Source: Hippophae tibetana (taxonomy: Eukaryota > Streptophyta > Magnoliopsida > Rosales > Elaeagnaceae). Taken from it: DNA of 64,000 bases. Positions within the stretch are counted from its first letter, which is position 1. Every line of letters starts with the position of its first letter. The translations under genes were made by a program, and so were the position numbers. The stretch lies in contig CM072811.1 in NCBI GenBank assembly GCA_037013495.1, positions 52,113,452 through 52,177,451 on the forward strand. The letters run 5' to 3'. The notes under the pieces were generated by a model that saw nothing but the letters and a program-made list of their open reading frames with translations, did no database searches and was not told the DNA's origin. Of the stretch, positions 38,265 to 51,270 are shown in pieces.

Positions 38265-38600
38265 TCGTACTAATATTATTGTTTTCGTACCTATTATTAC
38301 CTAAGTTTTTTAGTACATTATGAAGATATTCATATATTTTAAAAGTTAACCATTTGATTGGAAGTAAATTTGATCATTTTAATTTTATTATTATTTTTTC
38401 ATTTTTCTCATCTCTCTCACTTTTATCTATTTACAAAATATTCTTCGTTTATTTTTTAAAATTTTAAACATTAAACTTTAAATTTTAAACTATAATCATT
38501 AAACTTTAAAACCTAAATTTAAGAATATATTAAGAGAAAAAAAATGAGTGAAAATAATAATAATAATTTATTTAAATAATTAAAATATCTTTAAATTTTT
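38265..38600 (-). repeat. MITE-like repeat family D, copy 2 (inverted relative to copy 1)
   Basis: Begins TACTAATATTATTGTTTTCG and CTAAGTTTTTTAGTACATTA, the reverse complement of copy 1's right end. It continues with TCATCTCTCTCACTTTTAT, a centre of AAACTTTAAATTTTAAAC words and GAGAAAAAAAATGAG, in the same order as copy 1 read in reverse. The far end was not resolved. Confidence 0.5.
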
Positions 38601-39299
38601 TATATTTTTTTGTGTGGTTTTAATGACTCAAATAAGTGTGTATTCTATTTAGACATATAGTTGTTATAAATAAATGGTTCATGTATATAAATTATATATA
38701 GATATAATGCTTACTTAGATGATCTTAATTGTTTAAAATGTGATATTTTTTTGTGTATAAATAGATATTTTATCATCATTTTTTGGCATGATTTAGAGAG
38801 TTAAGAAAAATTGAGAATTCTTAGAGAACTCTTTAAGAGGGTAAAACATTCAAACATATAGTGAATTTGGTAAGATTTACCCTTTTAGTAAAGAATGCTC
38901 ACATTAAAAAAGGAATCACGTAAAATTACTTATTGTTGTTTTAGTTATTGCTACTTTATATTATTCTTGTTATTACTACTTTCTATGTTTACCATTATCA
39001 TTTTGTCAAAATTTTCATGCACAAGATCCTTACCTTTTTAAACAATTTTGATGTTTTTTTAAAATATCACTTAATAGCCAACAATACTTTGTATAGACTC
39101 CAATAAATGCTATAATATAATTCATAACAAACTTTTTGAATTGATTCTAATTGAATTTGGTAAATTATTTTTTTGTTTATTTCGATGCTAAATATTATTT
39201 TAATTTAACATTTTAATAATTAAATAATTGTTGCTTTAAATTTTTTCTTTTAAATATGTATTAAATTCATGACTTAGAATAAATTTAATTGTTGCATCG
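38601..39299. other. AT-rich region
   Basis: No gene or element identified. Composition is slightly less extreme at 38760-39130. Confidence 0.4.
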
Positions 39300-40465
39300 T
39301 AATAAATCCAAAAATATTCATATAATCAATATATTTTTATATTTTTGTTAGTTTTTTATATCAATAAATTTTAAAAAATCTATAATAAATACATCTTTAT
39401 ATTTTTTCATTAGTTTTTTATACAAATAAATAATAAAATATTTATATGATAAATACATTTTATGAATAGTTATTTTATATAATATAATTATTTTTATTAC
39501 GTTAACGGTAACAATTCGTATAGTTAATGATTACGTATTTAATAAATGTTTGATTAATTCACTTATAAAAAGTTCATATTTTTTCACTTTTTGTTATTTT
39601 TTACACCAATAAATTCCATAATATTCATATAATAAATATATTTTTATTTTTATTTTGTTGATATTTTCTACACCAATATATACTAAAATATTCATATAAT
39701 AAATACATTTTTATGAATATTTATTTTGTATATTGCAATTGTTTTTATTACATTAAAGTTGATAATTTATACAGTTAATGATTACCTATTTGATAAGTGT
39801 TTAATTAATTTACTTGTAAGCATATCATATTTTTATTGAATATCCATATAACAAATACATTTTTTTATAAATAGTTATTTTATATAATTTAATTATTTTT
39901 ATTAAATTAAGATTCACAATTCATATATTTAATGAGTGTACGATCAATTTACTATTGAACATTTCATATTTTTGTTGATCTTATAATTTTTATTTCGAGA
40001 TTATATCATAACTCATATTAATTAAAAATGAACAATTTAATAATATAAATTATGTTTAAGTAAAAATGCTAATTAAATTCAATTAAGTCATTTTTATTAT
40101 TCATGTAAGATTAACTTTTTAGATAGTAAAAATATTAATTAAATGAATTTATATGTTGTTCTACTATACTTAATTTATTTATTAAATAAAGTTATGTAAA
40201 TATTTTCAATATTGTAGTAAATCACTTATTTTTATATTTTTCATAAAATAGTTACTATTATATATTTACTCATCACTAAAGTAATAAATAAATTAACTAT
40301 TTATTTTAATAGTATTTCTACAAAATATTTTAACATCAATTTTTCAATTATAATAAAAATAATATAAGAATTTATATTCAAATACTTATTTTTTTTATTT
40401 TTTTTTATAAAGTAAAGAATTTAAAATAATAATATTTATTTTTCGATAATTAATACTAATATATA
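39300..40465 (+). repeat. Dispersed repeat family B, right copy, with internal tandem subunits
   Basis: Reverse-complement partner of 27725-28550. The left part is built from tandem degenerate units, each with an ATTCATATAATAAATACATTTTTAT-like start, a TATTTTATATAAT..AATTATTTTTATTA middle and a GTTAATGATTAC..TTGATTAATT end. Units end near 39560, 39810 and 39960. The right part (40080-40465) is unique to the family and matches the left copy best. The extra units here explain its greater length. Confidence 0.65.
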
Positions 40466-41462
40466 TTAATTAATTTTGAATCATCAATTTGAACATTCAA
40501 ATTAAAATAGTCAATTATATTTGAGAAATTAAAAAAAGAACATTTTTAAAATTTATGAAAACAAAAATAATAAAATAATAAAATTGAAGAGTTTTCAATT
40601 GAAATCTGTTAAACATTAAACTGTCTAAATGAATATAGTTTAATTTCATTGGCATTTAAAATAAACTTATATGACAATTTTTTAATCGTAAAAATATATA
40701 AATTAATAATAAATTATATTATTTTGATATTATATTATAGATAGAATATTGCATAAAATAAAAACTTAGGAAGAAATTGAATCATTTAAACTATTTGTTT
40801 TAAAAAAAAGAAAAAAATAACTACTAATATTAATAAAAAAATATAATATATAAATTAATAAATGGATATAAGAAGCAATTCGTAAAATATATCATGTCAA
40901 GTAAAATTGCGTTCCTCGCATAACGGTGTTTCTACGATAATGACTATCAAATCGAAATGATAAATGAGATTCTTCTTTTTTAGTGATATATTTAAAAAAC
41001 TCTATATATTCTCTCCTATATTTTTTTACTTAAAAAATTATTACACATGTACGTTTTTAACGGTGCTGTTCTTACCATTTTAAAACTAAATTAATAATAA
41101 ATATCAACTAAATTATTAGTTTAGTTGTATGTATTCTCTCCACTTAGCCATAGCCCATATTATTAGAGTAAATGCTATTAAAATTACTATGGGTTTTACC
41201 GGTGTATATATGAAGCCAAAATCTAAACACTAATTTACAAGTCAAGATACACGTAGTTAGTTGTGATTATGAGCCTTGTAGTTGTAGGTACTTGAAGAAT
41301 TATTATATATGTACGGAGAGGTGTTATATCACGTGTTATGAGCTTGAGTTTCAAATTTTAAAAAAATTATATTTTAAATAATACTTATAATTATATTAAT
41401 AAAATGGAGATTAAGATATAATTTAATATAAAAGATTGAAACTTCTATTAGAATGTTAAATT
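40466..41462. other. AT-rich region
   Basis: No gene. A mixed-composition stretch at 41120-41340 has no recognisable coding potential. Confidence 0.4.
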
Positions 41463-41706
41463 AGTAATACTTAATTTTAAAGTAATTATAAATCATTTAT
41501 TAACATAAACTAATTATATTATAACATATAAATTGTTATACACATCAAATTATAAAAGAAAATAGTTATGATAATGTCTTACATGAGTAATACTTAATTT
41601 TAAAGTAATTATAAATCATTTATTATTATAAACTAATTATATTATAACATATAAATTATTATACACATCAAATTATAAAAGAAAATAGTTATGATAACTT
41701 CTTACA
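41463..41706 (+). repeat. Near-identical tandem duplication, 122-bp period
   Basis: AGTAATACTTAATTTTAAAG begins at 41463 and again at 41585. The two 122-base copies differ at only a handful of positions, for example ATTAACATAA against ATTATTATAA. A very recent local duplication in otherwise decayed DNA. Confidence 0.97.
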
Positions 41707-42073
41707 TGATACGTCAACACATTAAGAAATGATAATATGACAAAAAGATAATACAATACATAAAAATTGATTCAAAATTTATTATTAATTTTTAAAAAAA
41801 ATCTTGTAATTAATTATAAGTGATATTGTAATAATCAAGTCATTATAATTATAAAAACCTACAAACATGATTTCTTTGTTGGGAAAAAAAAGGGTGCATT
41901 AACCACCGATAATTATAACGTCTACGTTTTCAAAGATACTATAATACATAAAAGTGTTATATATATTTAAAAAAATTATTATTTTTTATTAATAAATATA
42001 AAAAATTAGAAAATATTTTATGAACATTGTATAAGATACAAATAAAAATATGATAAAAACACTAATAATCGAT

Positions 42074-42116
42074 CTCGTGTGGATGGATTTCCCAACGAAG
42101 AATCCATCTACACGAG
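42074..42116. repeat. Short inverted repeat, 16-base arms with one mismatch
   Basis: CTCGTGTGGATGGATT (42074-42089) pairs with AATCCATCTACACGAG (42101-42116) around an 11-base spacer. It is a GC-normal island in very AT-rich DNA and may be a small foldback remnant. Confidence 0.85.
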
Positions 42117-44565
42117 AAAACTTATCTTTGAAATCGAAATGGAGATAGATATACTCGGGTGGAATCTCTTGTATTCTTATTTATATTATTTAATTCTTTA
42201 TTTTAAAAAATAAAATATTTAATTTTTTTGAAAAATATAAGAATATTATGTGAAATAACAATAATATCTTAAATAGTTATGTTTGTATTTTTTCTTATTT
42301 GATAATACAAAGATAAATGACGAAAATATTCTTATTACTATCTCTATAAAAAAAATTGTTGTTTATTTTTTATAATTAAAATAATTAATTAATATATTTT
42401 TAAAGTTATAATTAGATCATTTTAACTTATATATATATATATATCATCTTTATCAAGTTTTTACCCACATCATACATGTATAATAATAATTTATTGATAT
42501 TGTTGAGGGTTAACTAAACTAGTATTCTTATATTTTTATACATTTGATATCGATAATTACACATTCATTAAATTTAAAGAACCTCAAGTAAGAAGTAATT
42601 TTTACTTTTTAATACACCTATTTTTTATCATTACAATTTAGTTTTTTAATTCTTTTTATACTAAATATTTAAAAATTTAAAAATAAAAAAAAATAAAGTT
42701 ATCAAATTAAAAAATATATATAAAAGAACCAAACAATGTAGTATAGAAAAATAAATATATAGGGCATTTGTGTTAATCAAAGAATAAAAAAATAAATAGT
42801 TAATTATAACTAAGTCCATCTAGGGATCATGAAATAATAAAAAAATTACATGTTTAAAAAATAAAGAGAATAAATTATAAAAATAATAAAAATTAAAATG
42901 TAAAAAGAACGAATTATAAAAAAATAAATAAATTTACTATATATAAAAATATAAGAATATTTGTGTAATCGACCGATTGTTCACAGGCCAAGCATATTAG
43001 GTTCACTTAATCCCCAATTTTCGGATATAATTCAAACTTAGAAGCCTTAAAGTGGGCTTGTCTATTTTTAAATATTCCTGTCTTCAGAAGATATTTGGTA
43101 TAAAGAATTTGCTAAACATCTTTTTATGATTTTAAACTTAAATTTCATTTATAGAAAGGTTCCAACGTAAAGAAATGTAATTCAATTAAATTTATTGAAG
43201 GTTAAAATTGTGTTTTTTTATAACATAAGCATTAACAAATTTTACAAGTTTTAGTATTTAAGTGTTATATATTAGTAACGAATAATGTTATATAATATTA
43301 GTATAAATATAAACTCGTTTAAGTGCACAAATATAGATCTAAATGAGAATGAGACATTTTGACACTTAATAATTTTAAGTAATATTATTTGGACAACTTT
43401 TTTTTCTTTCTCAAATAATATTATAATCCCAAATTTCTAATTTATATCTAAAAATATAATTGTTTTCAAATAATGTAAACTATTTTCGGAGAATTTAAAG
43501 CTATTTATTCCAAAGGATTATTAAAAGTTATTTAAGGGTAAGTAAATAACCTTATCAATTTAGTTAAATTAAAAAATTTAATCTATTTTAAGAGATTTAT
43601 CATTTTAAAAGCTATAATCATATAAAAAAGTATACAATTAGTTTACACTTCAATGACATTTATTATTCTTTGGATTCTATTATATTTTAATTAATAAGCC
43701 TTCAAACATATTTATTATCCTTTACGTTCTATTAATTGTAACTAATAATAATAAAATGAACTAATGTGAAAAAAAAATGTAGTATCTGTAGTATCTTTTA
43801 TTCTTCTTCTTTTTTCTCTTATTCTTTTATATAGTAGAATGACATTCTCCTCCATTCTTCTTAGTATATGTTTTGCTTATATTTTATTTATTTTTATTAA
43901 TTATTTTAAATTAAAACAAATATTTATATTCTTTCTTCACTTAGATCTTATTATAGTGTGATTTTTCTCATCTAAATATTCATATAGGATGATAATATAT
44001 TATGTTTATACTCGTAAAGTTGTAATTTATTGACAATATAGATATTTATATAGATCATTAGTGTTAAAGATCATGATATTTACGATATGTTATCAAAATT
44101 TTATTTTTTAAAATAATTAATATATTAATTTAAACAGTCAAACCTTATATTAGTAATATATTAAAAATCAGGTTTTTTCAACTTAGTTTAATTTTTTTTG
44201 TTTAATAACTTTTATTGTTAATTGAATTTATATTGAACTTTTTATGTATAGATAGTACATTTTGATATTTGATAAAATTTTATTTAAAAAAAAAATCTAA
44301 AAATAATAATTTTTATTAAAAATATATCAATTTAGAATTAAAATATTATATATATATATATAATATTTTTAATTTTAAATGTGATAATATATAATATTAT
44401 ATGGATCATGTTTTATATCTGATAATAATTAATAAATAAGTTTCATACTTAACTCAACTTTATTCAATTCAAAAAATATAATTTATTTAGATTTAGATTT
44501 GATTGAATTCAAATTAAAGAAAAATATGTAATTTTGATACACTCGAAGAGTTTGTTTATCAAAAT
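42117..44565. other. AT-rich gene-free region
   Basis: A TA microsatellite of about 20 bases at 42430 and short mixed stretches at 42970-43100. No genes or classifiable repeats. Confidence 0.4.
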
Positions 44566-44850
44566 TTATAACATGGTATTAGAGTCAAAAGTCATGCATT
44601 CAAGGCATAGTAACTCCAATTGTTGAGTTGTAAGTGTTTGTCATGTAAAGTAATACTTGTATAAAAATAATTTTAACATTTTTTCTAATATCTTCAGTTT
44701 TTTGGAGAATTGTTATCTTAACAACTTTAACATGATATCAAAATTTGAGATTGTTTAAGGCTTGGTAACTTCAGTTATTGAATTGTAAATATCTTGCTTA
44801 AATAGGGCATAAAACAAACACTTGCAAGTGAATGATAAATGTATAAAAAA
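44566..44850 (+). repeat. Two degenerate ~157-bp tandem units with a copia primer-binding-site-like motif
   Basis: ATAACATGGTATTAGAGTC at 44570 resembles the LTR end plus tRNA-iMet primer-binding site (TGGTATCAGAGC) of copia elements. About 157 bases later TAACATGATATCAAAATTTG recurs, and both are followed by a GGC(A/T)(T/G)(A/G)GTAACT..A(A/G)TT(G/A)TTGA(G/A)TTGTAA block. Probably a duplicated scrap of an old copia element; weak. Confidence 0.35.
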
Positions 44851-47040
44851 ATATTTAACTATTATTCCAATCATTTAAGGTTTTAAACGAGTTGATTTTC
44901 TAAGAATTTTTAATAATATATCTTAAAGTTTTATTCAATTCATCTTCCTTAAATTAAAAATAATATCAATTAATTCAACGAAGTGAGAGAGTACAATATT
45001 TTATTTAGGATTATTTTTTGATTAGTTTTTAAATTTTGAGCAACTTTAAGTATGTATTTTTTAAAATTTAAAATAAATTGTTTAATTTTTAAAATTTTAA
45101 AATTCAACACATGGATACATAAATTTCTAAATCATATATATTTTTATTTTGAAAGTAAAGATTTCATTTATATAATTAAAACTATACGAGTAATCTCAAA
45201 CATATATATATCTCTAATAACAACCATCCATATCAAATTTGCACAATCAAAATTGACAAAGAAGTTAGGATTTAATAAAACATGCGGGAGAATATTGAGC
45301 TTTTCATTTTTTACACTTGTGTTTTTTTCTGCTTTACCGGTGATTGTTTCATCAAATATAATAAATATTCTTCATAAAATATGTAATTAATGTTCACTTA
45401 TAGTGCTTGCCGTATAAGTTTAGAAATCCAAATCTTCAACCAAGAAGCATAAAAAACACCAACTAAAGATCTACACAAACAATAACATAATAGCTTTATT
45501 ATAAAACAAACAAACATATCCAAACTGAAATCAAAATTGAATAAAACAAGAGTCGAATGGAACAACAACAACCACCACGAAGCCAACAATAGTTGGAAGA
45601 ATCTTAACGAAGGACAAGAGAAACTAGCTTGGCTTGTTGTAAAGACATATGTGATGATAGCTAATCAAAAAGAAGAAGAAGATAGGGTTAATGCTAGTAG
45701 AGATAAGTTATTCGATTCTTAAAATCTCAGTTAGTTCTCGACTCTTCTATACCATATCTTAACTAATAAAAAATATGTCAACATTTCTAAATTTTAGAGC
45801 TAAATAACAAGATTTAAGAATAGAAAGAATAAAAGTTACTATTAAAAAGTTATGTATATTATGTTTCAAACGTTTGAACTTAAAATTATATGTTTTATAA
45901 AGTTAATCTCATGAAACTAGACAAAATTTAATCTACAATTTGATGATGTGGATTTAATTATGTTACGATTTTAAATTATTATAGAAATAAATATTAATGT
46001 TTTATTTTTAATTTTTAAATTTAAGTTATATATTTTAATTTAAAGGTTAAAATATTATGATTGATAGATTTGAATAATAACATGTATGAAAATATTGTTA
46101 TTTTGCATATCCCAATATTGCAATGAGATATTTATATATTTTAGTTAAATTATCCCAAAATTATTTAAAATATTGATAAATAATTACTTAAATATTATTA
46201 TTGTTAAATTATCATTTAAATATCATAAAATTATAATAAATAATATATATATTTTCTTCAAAATATCAATATAAATAGATATTGTTCTTTATATTAATGT
46301 TATAACATATAGTTTGTATTAAATTTAAAGCTCATTATGGCCACTAGCTATGAGTATTTTAAAAAAAAAATAATCAATGATTTTTTTTACAAACTATCAA
46401 GATTTAACATTTATAATAATTAATAAAATTGCATAGTTTATTTAATTATTTCAAGCCATTTAATTACTTATTTTACAATATTTTGTAAAAAAATATTTTG
46501 ATCAATTGATCAATTAAATATCATAAGTATTTAAAAATACATGTATTAGATAAAAAAATTTAGTTTAAAATACAATAAATTGATTGTTTTGTAATTTTAT
46601 AAATTTCTATAAAAAATTACATAACTTGGATAAAGTATCATAGTTTTCATGATTGTTTTTCAAAAATTTCATCAATAATAACAATATCTTTAATATGTTT
46701 ATAAAAAAAATTGTTACTTTTATTAAAAGTATACTTTAATATTTTAATTATTAAACATAATAATATAAATATATTACTCTTATAAAAAGATTTGTATAAA
46801 CTCATTTTGTAAGGATAATAAATTTAAGTGTCTTAATTTAATAAAAAGTAAGATAGCATAATTCTATTATATATATAAAATAAATTTTATTATAAAAATA
46901 TCAAATTTATACTAATATATTTAATAAATATATATATATAAATTATATTTTTATTAAAATTAATCAAATTATATATCTTTCACCTTATATCTGAAATGAA
47001 TAATTTAAATTTAAAATTTGAGAAAAATGAGTAGATAATC
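44851..47040. other. AT-rich region with an unexplained mixed island
   Basis: 45230-45720 is less AT-biased and has short open frames (45052-45390 and 45537-45722, + strand). The first contains a hydrophobic signal-peptide-like stretch SFSFFTLVFFSALPVIVSS. No family is recognised and no splice structure joins them convincingly, so I do not call a gene. The rest is AT-rich. Confidence 0.35.
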
Positions 47041-47309
47041 TTAATGATAGTACTATTTGGGGACACATGTACGTTAGTCATGTGTTCTGATTTCACATCC
47101 CCAATTTCGCTTCACGACAAAAACTGTATAAATAGCATCTCCTCCTTTCCTCACCCGTACCACACAAATCTTCATTAGTGCGATTACCGTACGGAATAAT
47201 CTCCCACAACCACGCGTTCCTTTTTACCGTCACGTGTCCTTTATCTAGTCTTTAATCCTTATCGACTTAGTGTGCCATGAGAGATTCTTGTCAGGGCTTT
47301 GCAATATGA
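47041..47309 (+). promoter_or_regulatory. Orphan promoter-like island with TATA, G-box and a 10-codon ORF
   Basis: A sudden normal-composition island in A/T desert. CTGTATAAATAGCATC (TATA box at 47128-47135) precedes a C-rich leader-like stretch with CCGTACCACACAAATC. CACGTG (47231-47236) is a G-box core, and ATG at 47277 opens a 10-codon frame ending at 47309. No gene follows. This looks like the promoter and leader of a gene whose body is missing, or of an unannotated noncoding transcript. Confidence 0.4.
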
Positions 47310-48250
47310 TGAGTTTAAAACTTTGTCGATTTAAATTCGTTCTTATTTTTATAGTATTAATTTATATTAAATTATTTGGTTTAAATTTTTAAAAACTTTA
47401 TAGAAATTAAACAAATTTATGCATTTTCATTTTTATTTTATATAGATTTTCTTCTATTCCTCCCTCTATTGAACTTTATGAATAATGTAGATATACCAAC
47501 TAGTAAATTTTGTTATATAAGTTATTATTATTTTTATTATATATTTTTTCTTATTTTTAAATATTTTTATATTTATGATTGATATAAATAATAAATTTTA
47601 AATAATACTTTTCAATCTTCTTTATTTATAAAATTATATTTAAAATTTAAAATTTAAAATTTAATTACTTTAATTTAAAGATATTTATAAATTTATTAAA
47701 GCTAAAATATTTAAATTTAAAAATTATAATTAGAGAAAAATTTAAAAAAATTTATAATATAATAGTTAAAAAACTTAATAACAAAACTTATTAACAAATA
47801 TGAGATTTTTTCCTTTATAAAAACACTTCACACCCAACCCAACCTAAATTAAATAGAAAAAATGGTTGGAGCTGAATTATTTTTTAAATTTATAAATTTA
47901 TATTAGTTCTTATTTTTTTTAAATTTATCATATTAAAGTTATTTTAATTTTAATCTAAAATCAAATTAATCTATACATATATAGATCTTAATTCTTGTAT
48001 ACAATAATTGTTCAATACATAATAAAAATTATTAATTTAACTAGTATTTTATAACAAATTTAAAAAATATAGGTAAAATATGCATGAACTGTAATAATAG
48101 AACCATAATATATTACATTTAAATTATCAATTTAATTTTCTTATCCCTTAATAATTAACACGTGTCATCATCTCCTTCTACCTCTTATCCTCGAGAACTA
48201 AAATTCCTTTGAAATAAATGCGCATATCCGCAAGTTGGCGTTGCTTATTA
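47310..48250. other. AT-rich region
   Basis: No gene. A small island at 48155-48240 contains ACACGTGTCATCATCTCC (another ACGTG core) and GCGCATATCCGCAAGTTGGC. Confidence 0.4.
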
Positions 48251-48720
48251 TTAGTTTTTTAACAGTTTATTATATTTATGATGAAAAAAATGATAATATA
48301 AGAATAATTGATTAAATTTTAAATTTTATTTTTATTATTAAAAATAATATATAAAATTGATATTTCAAAAAATTATAATAATATGAAACAAAAAAAATGA
48401 TTTCTTATCGTTTTTATGTTATTTTTATAAAATAAAATAACTAAATCGTTATAAAAACACTTTTATAACATTTTGTTATATTAATGATGAAAAGAAATGA
48501 TAATACAAGAATAATTAATTAAATTTTATTTATAAAAATTTATATTTATTATTAAAATAATTTATAAAAATTATAATAATATAAAAAAATAAAACAAAAA
48601 ATAGTTTTTTATCATTATTTTGTCACTTTTGTAAAATAAAATAATTAAATCATTATAAAAATAATAAAAATATTAAATTTTATATCATAACATAATTAAG
48701 AGATTTGTGGTATTTCTATA
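48250..48720 (+). repeat. Dispersed repeat family C, two tandem ~205-bp units
   Basis: Both units carry GATGAAAA..AAATGATAATA, AATAATT(G/A)ATTAAATTTT, AATTATAATAATAT and TTTGT(C/T)A..TTTTATAAAATAAAATAA in the same order. The family recurs at 49830-50200 and, diverged, at 56880-57140, where it also ends in a TT(G)TGGT(A/T) word. Confidence 0.6.
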
Positions 48721-51270
48721 TATGATAAATACATTTATATATTGGATGATATAAATATATATAGTATTATTGATACATCAATATCAATTAAATATATAAA
48801 TTATTTGTCAACGAGTGGTGTATTATTGGTGGTAACATGAAGGGTTTTTAATTTTATTGGAAAACACACGATAATTTATAGATTGTAATTTAATTAGACT
48901 TATATTAATAAATAATAATTGTTATCAATGTTACGAACAGAGGGGTTCTATCTTAATAACTTAAATTAAGGGGTTAGTATCTTAATGACTTGAATTAACT
49001 TGTTTAAATGAGAGTATGTTATATGGAATACCTTATATATATAGCAACCTAAGATTGGAGTATAGACATATTTTTCTTTAAAGTATTCTTCGTCTAACGA
49101 TATAACCTTGTAGACACTAAGGTCAAGTGATCTTCTAGCTTTTTACGTTTCTATCCCACATCTATGTAATAGATGCATAACTCTAGCGACTTGATTGATA
49201 TGACAATGACTTGATTTCATTGAATGGATTTTTGTTGTAAAAATGTCATGTTTAGGTTGACAATATAACAAACTACCTATTAATATAATATTGACACTTA
49301 CATCTTATATACTTATATATACCTTATTAATGAGATGAGTGAAGAATATGAGTATTTATTCTCTCTAACATATCATTATAATCCCTAACACACAAACATT
49401 TATCCAAACAATTGGCACCTACGTAAGATTTCTTTTACGAGCATTTAATCATTATGTGGCAAATATAAAGATGCGAAAACAATACATTTATGATCAATTC
49501 AAATACAGTTATAATAAGTGATTGTACATTTCGACAAGTATAGGCGTTCATATGGTAGATATATTCTATTTAATCAAAACCACTCTCTTACGTCATAAAG
49601 ATTAAGAGTTTATCAAACACACAGGTGTTAACAGAGACATCAGAAGATAGAGAGCTCATCAATCACTCATATGTTAATGGTGATATCATATAAGTAGAAG
49701 GTTGCTCTAACGAAGACTTACAAGAATAAGGACTTGTAGATTGGATTTTTCAACTAGACGTTCAGGCCGGGCTTCCTACATTACTTTTCTACCACAAGTT
49801 GAAGAGAGTAGACTACTCATTAAAGATCATTTATAAAATTTATATTTTCAAAAAATTATAATAATATGAAACAAAAAATAATTTCTTATCGTTTTTATGT
49901 CATTTTTATAAAATAAAATAATTAAATCGTTATAAAAATATTTTTATAAAAGTTTGTTATATTAAAGATGAAAAAAATGATAATACAATAATAATTAATT
50001 AAATTTTATTTTTAAAATTTTATATTTATTATTAAAATAATTTATAAAATTGATATATTTATAAAAATTATAATAATATAAAAAACTAGTTTCCTATCAT
50101 TATTTTGTCACCCTTGTAAAATAAAATAATTAAATTGTTATAAAAATAATAAAAATATTAAATTTTATATTATAACATAATTAAGAGATTTGTGGTATTT
50201 GATAAATACATTTATATATTGGATGATATATATATATATAGTATTATTGATACATCAATATCAATTAAATATATAAATTATTTGTCAACGACCGGTGTAT
50301 TATTGATGGTAACATGAAGGGTTTTTAATTTTATTGGAAAATACACGATAATTTATACATTGTAATTTAATTGAACTTATATTAATAAATAATAATTGTT
50401 ATCAATGTTACGAGTAAATGGACCATTATCTTAATGACCTGAATTAACTTGTTTAAATGAGAGTCCGTTATATTGAACACATTATATATATAACGACCTA
50501 AAATTGGAGTATAGATCGATTTTTCTTTAAAATATTCTTCGTCTAACGATATAACCATGTAAACACTAACGTCAAGCGATCTGGTATCTTTTTACACTTT
50601 TATCCCACACTCATGTAATAGATGCATAACTCTAGCGACTTGATTGATATGACAACAACTTGACTTCATTGAATAGATTTTTGTTGTAAAAATTGTCATG
50701 TTTAGGTTGACAATACAACAAACTATATATTAATGTAATATTGGCACTTACATCTTATATACTTATATATACCTTATTAATGAGATGAGTAAAGAATATG
50801 AGTATTTAGTCTCTCTAACATATCATTATAATCCCTAACACACAAACATTTATCCAAACAATTGGCACCTACTTAAAATTTCTTTTGCGAGCATTTAATC
50901 ACTATTTGGCAAATATAAAGAGGCGAATACAATACATTTATAATCAGTTCAAATACAGTTATAATATGTGATTGTACATTTCAACAAGTATAGGCGTTCA
51001 AATGGTATATATATTCTATTTCATCAAAATCACTCTCTTACGTCCTAAAGATTAAGAGTCTATCAAACACACAAGTGTTAACGGAGACTTCAGAAGATAA
51101 AGAGCCCATTAATCACTCATATATTGATGGGGATATCATATAAGTAGAAGGCTACTTTAAGGAAGACTTACAAGAATAAGGACTTATAGATTGGATTTTT
51201 CAACTAGACGTTCAGATCGGGCTTCCTACATTGCTTCTCCACCATGAGATGAAGAAAGTAGACTGTTCAT
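48340..51270 (+). repeat. Tandem duplication of ~1.45 kb containing an LTR
   Basis: About 48340-49825 and 49826-51270 align throughout: family C repeat DNA, GATTTGTGGTATTT, a TATATTGGATGATATA region, the whole LTR, then about 410 bases of retroelement internal DNA ending GTAGACT(A/G)(C/T)TCATTA. Similarity is high (small indels and scattered substitutions). The copied block therefore includes the host flank, LTR and start of the internal region of one insertion, so the duplication came after the insertion. Confidence 0.9.
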
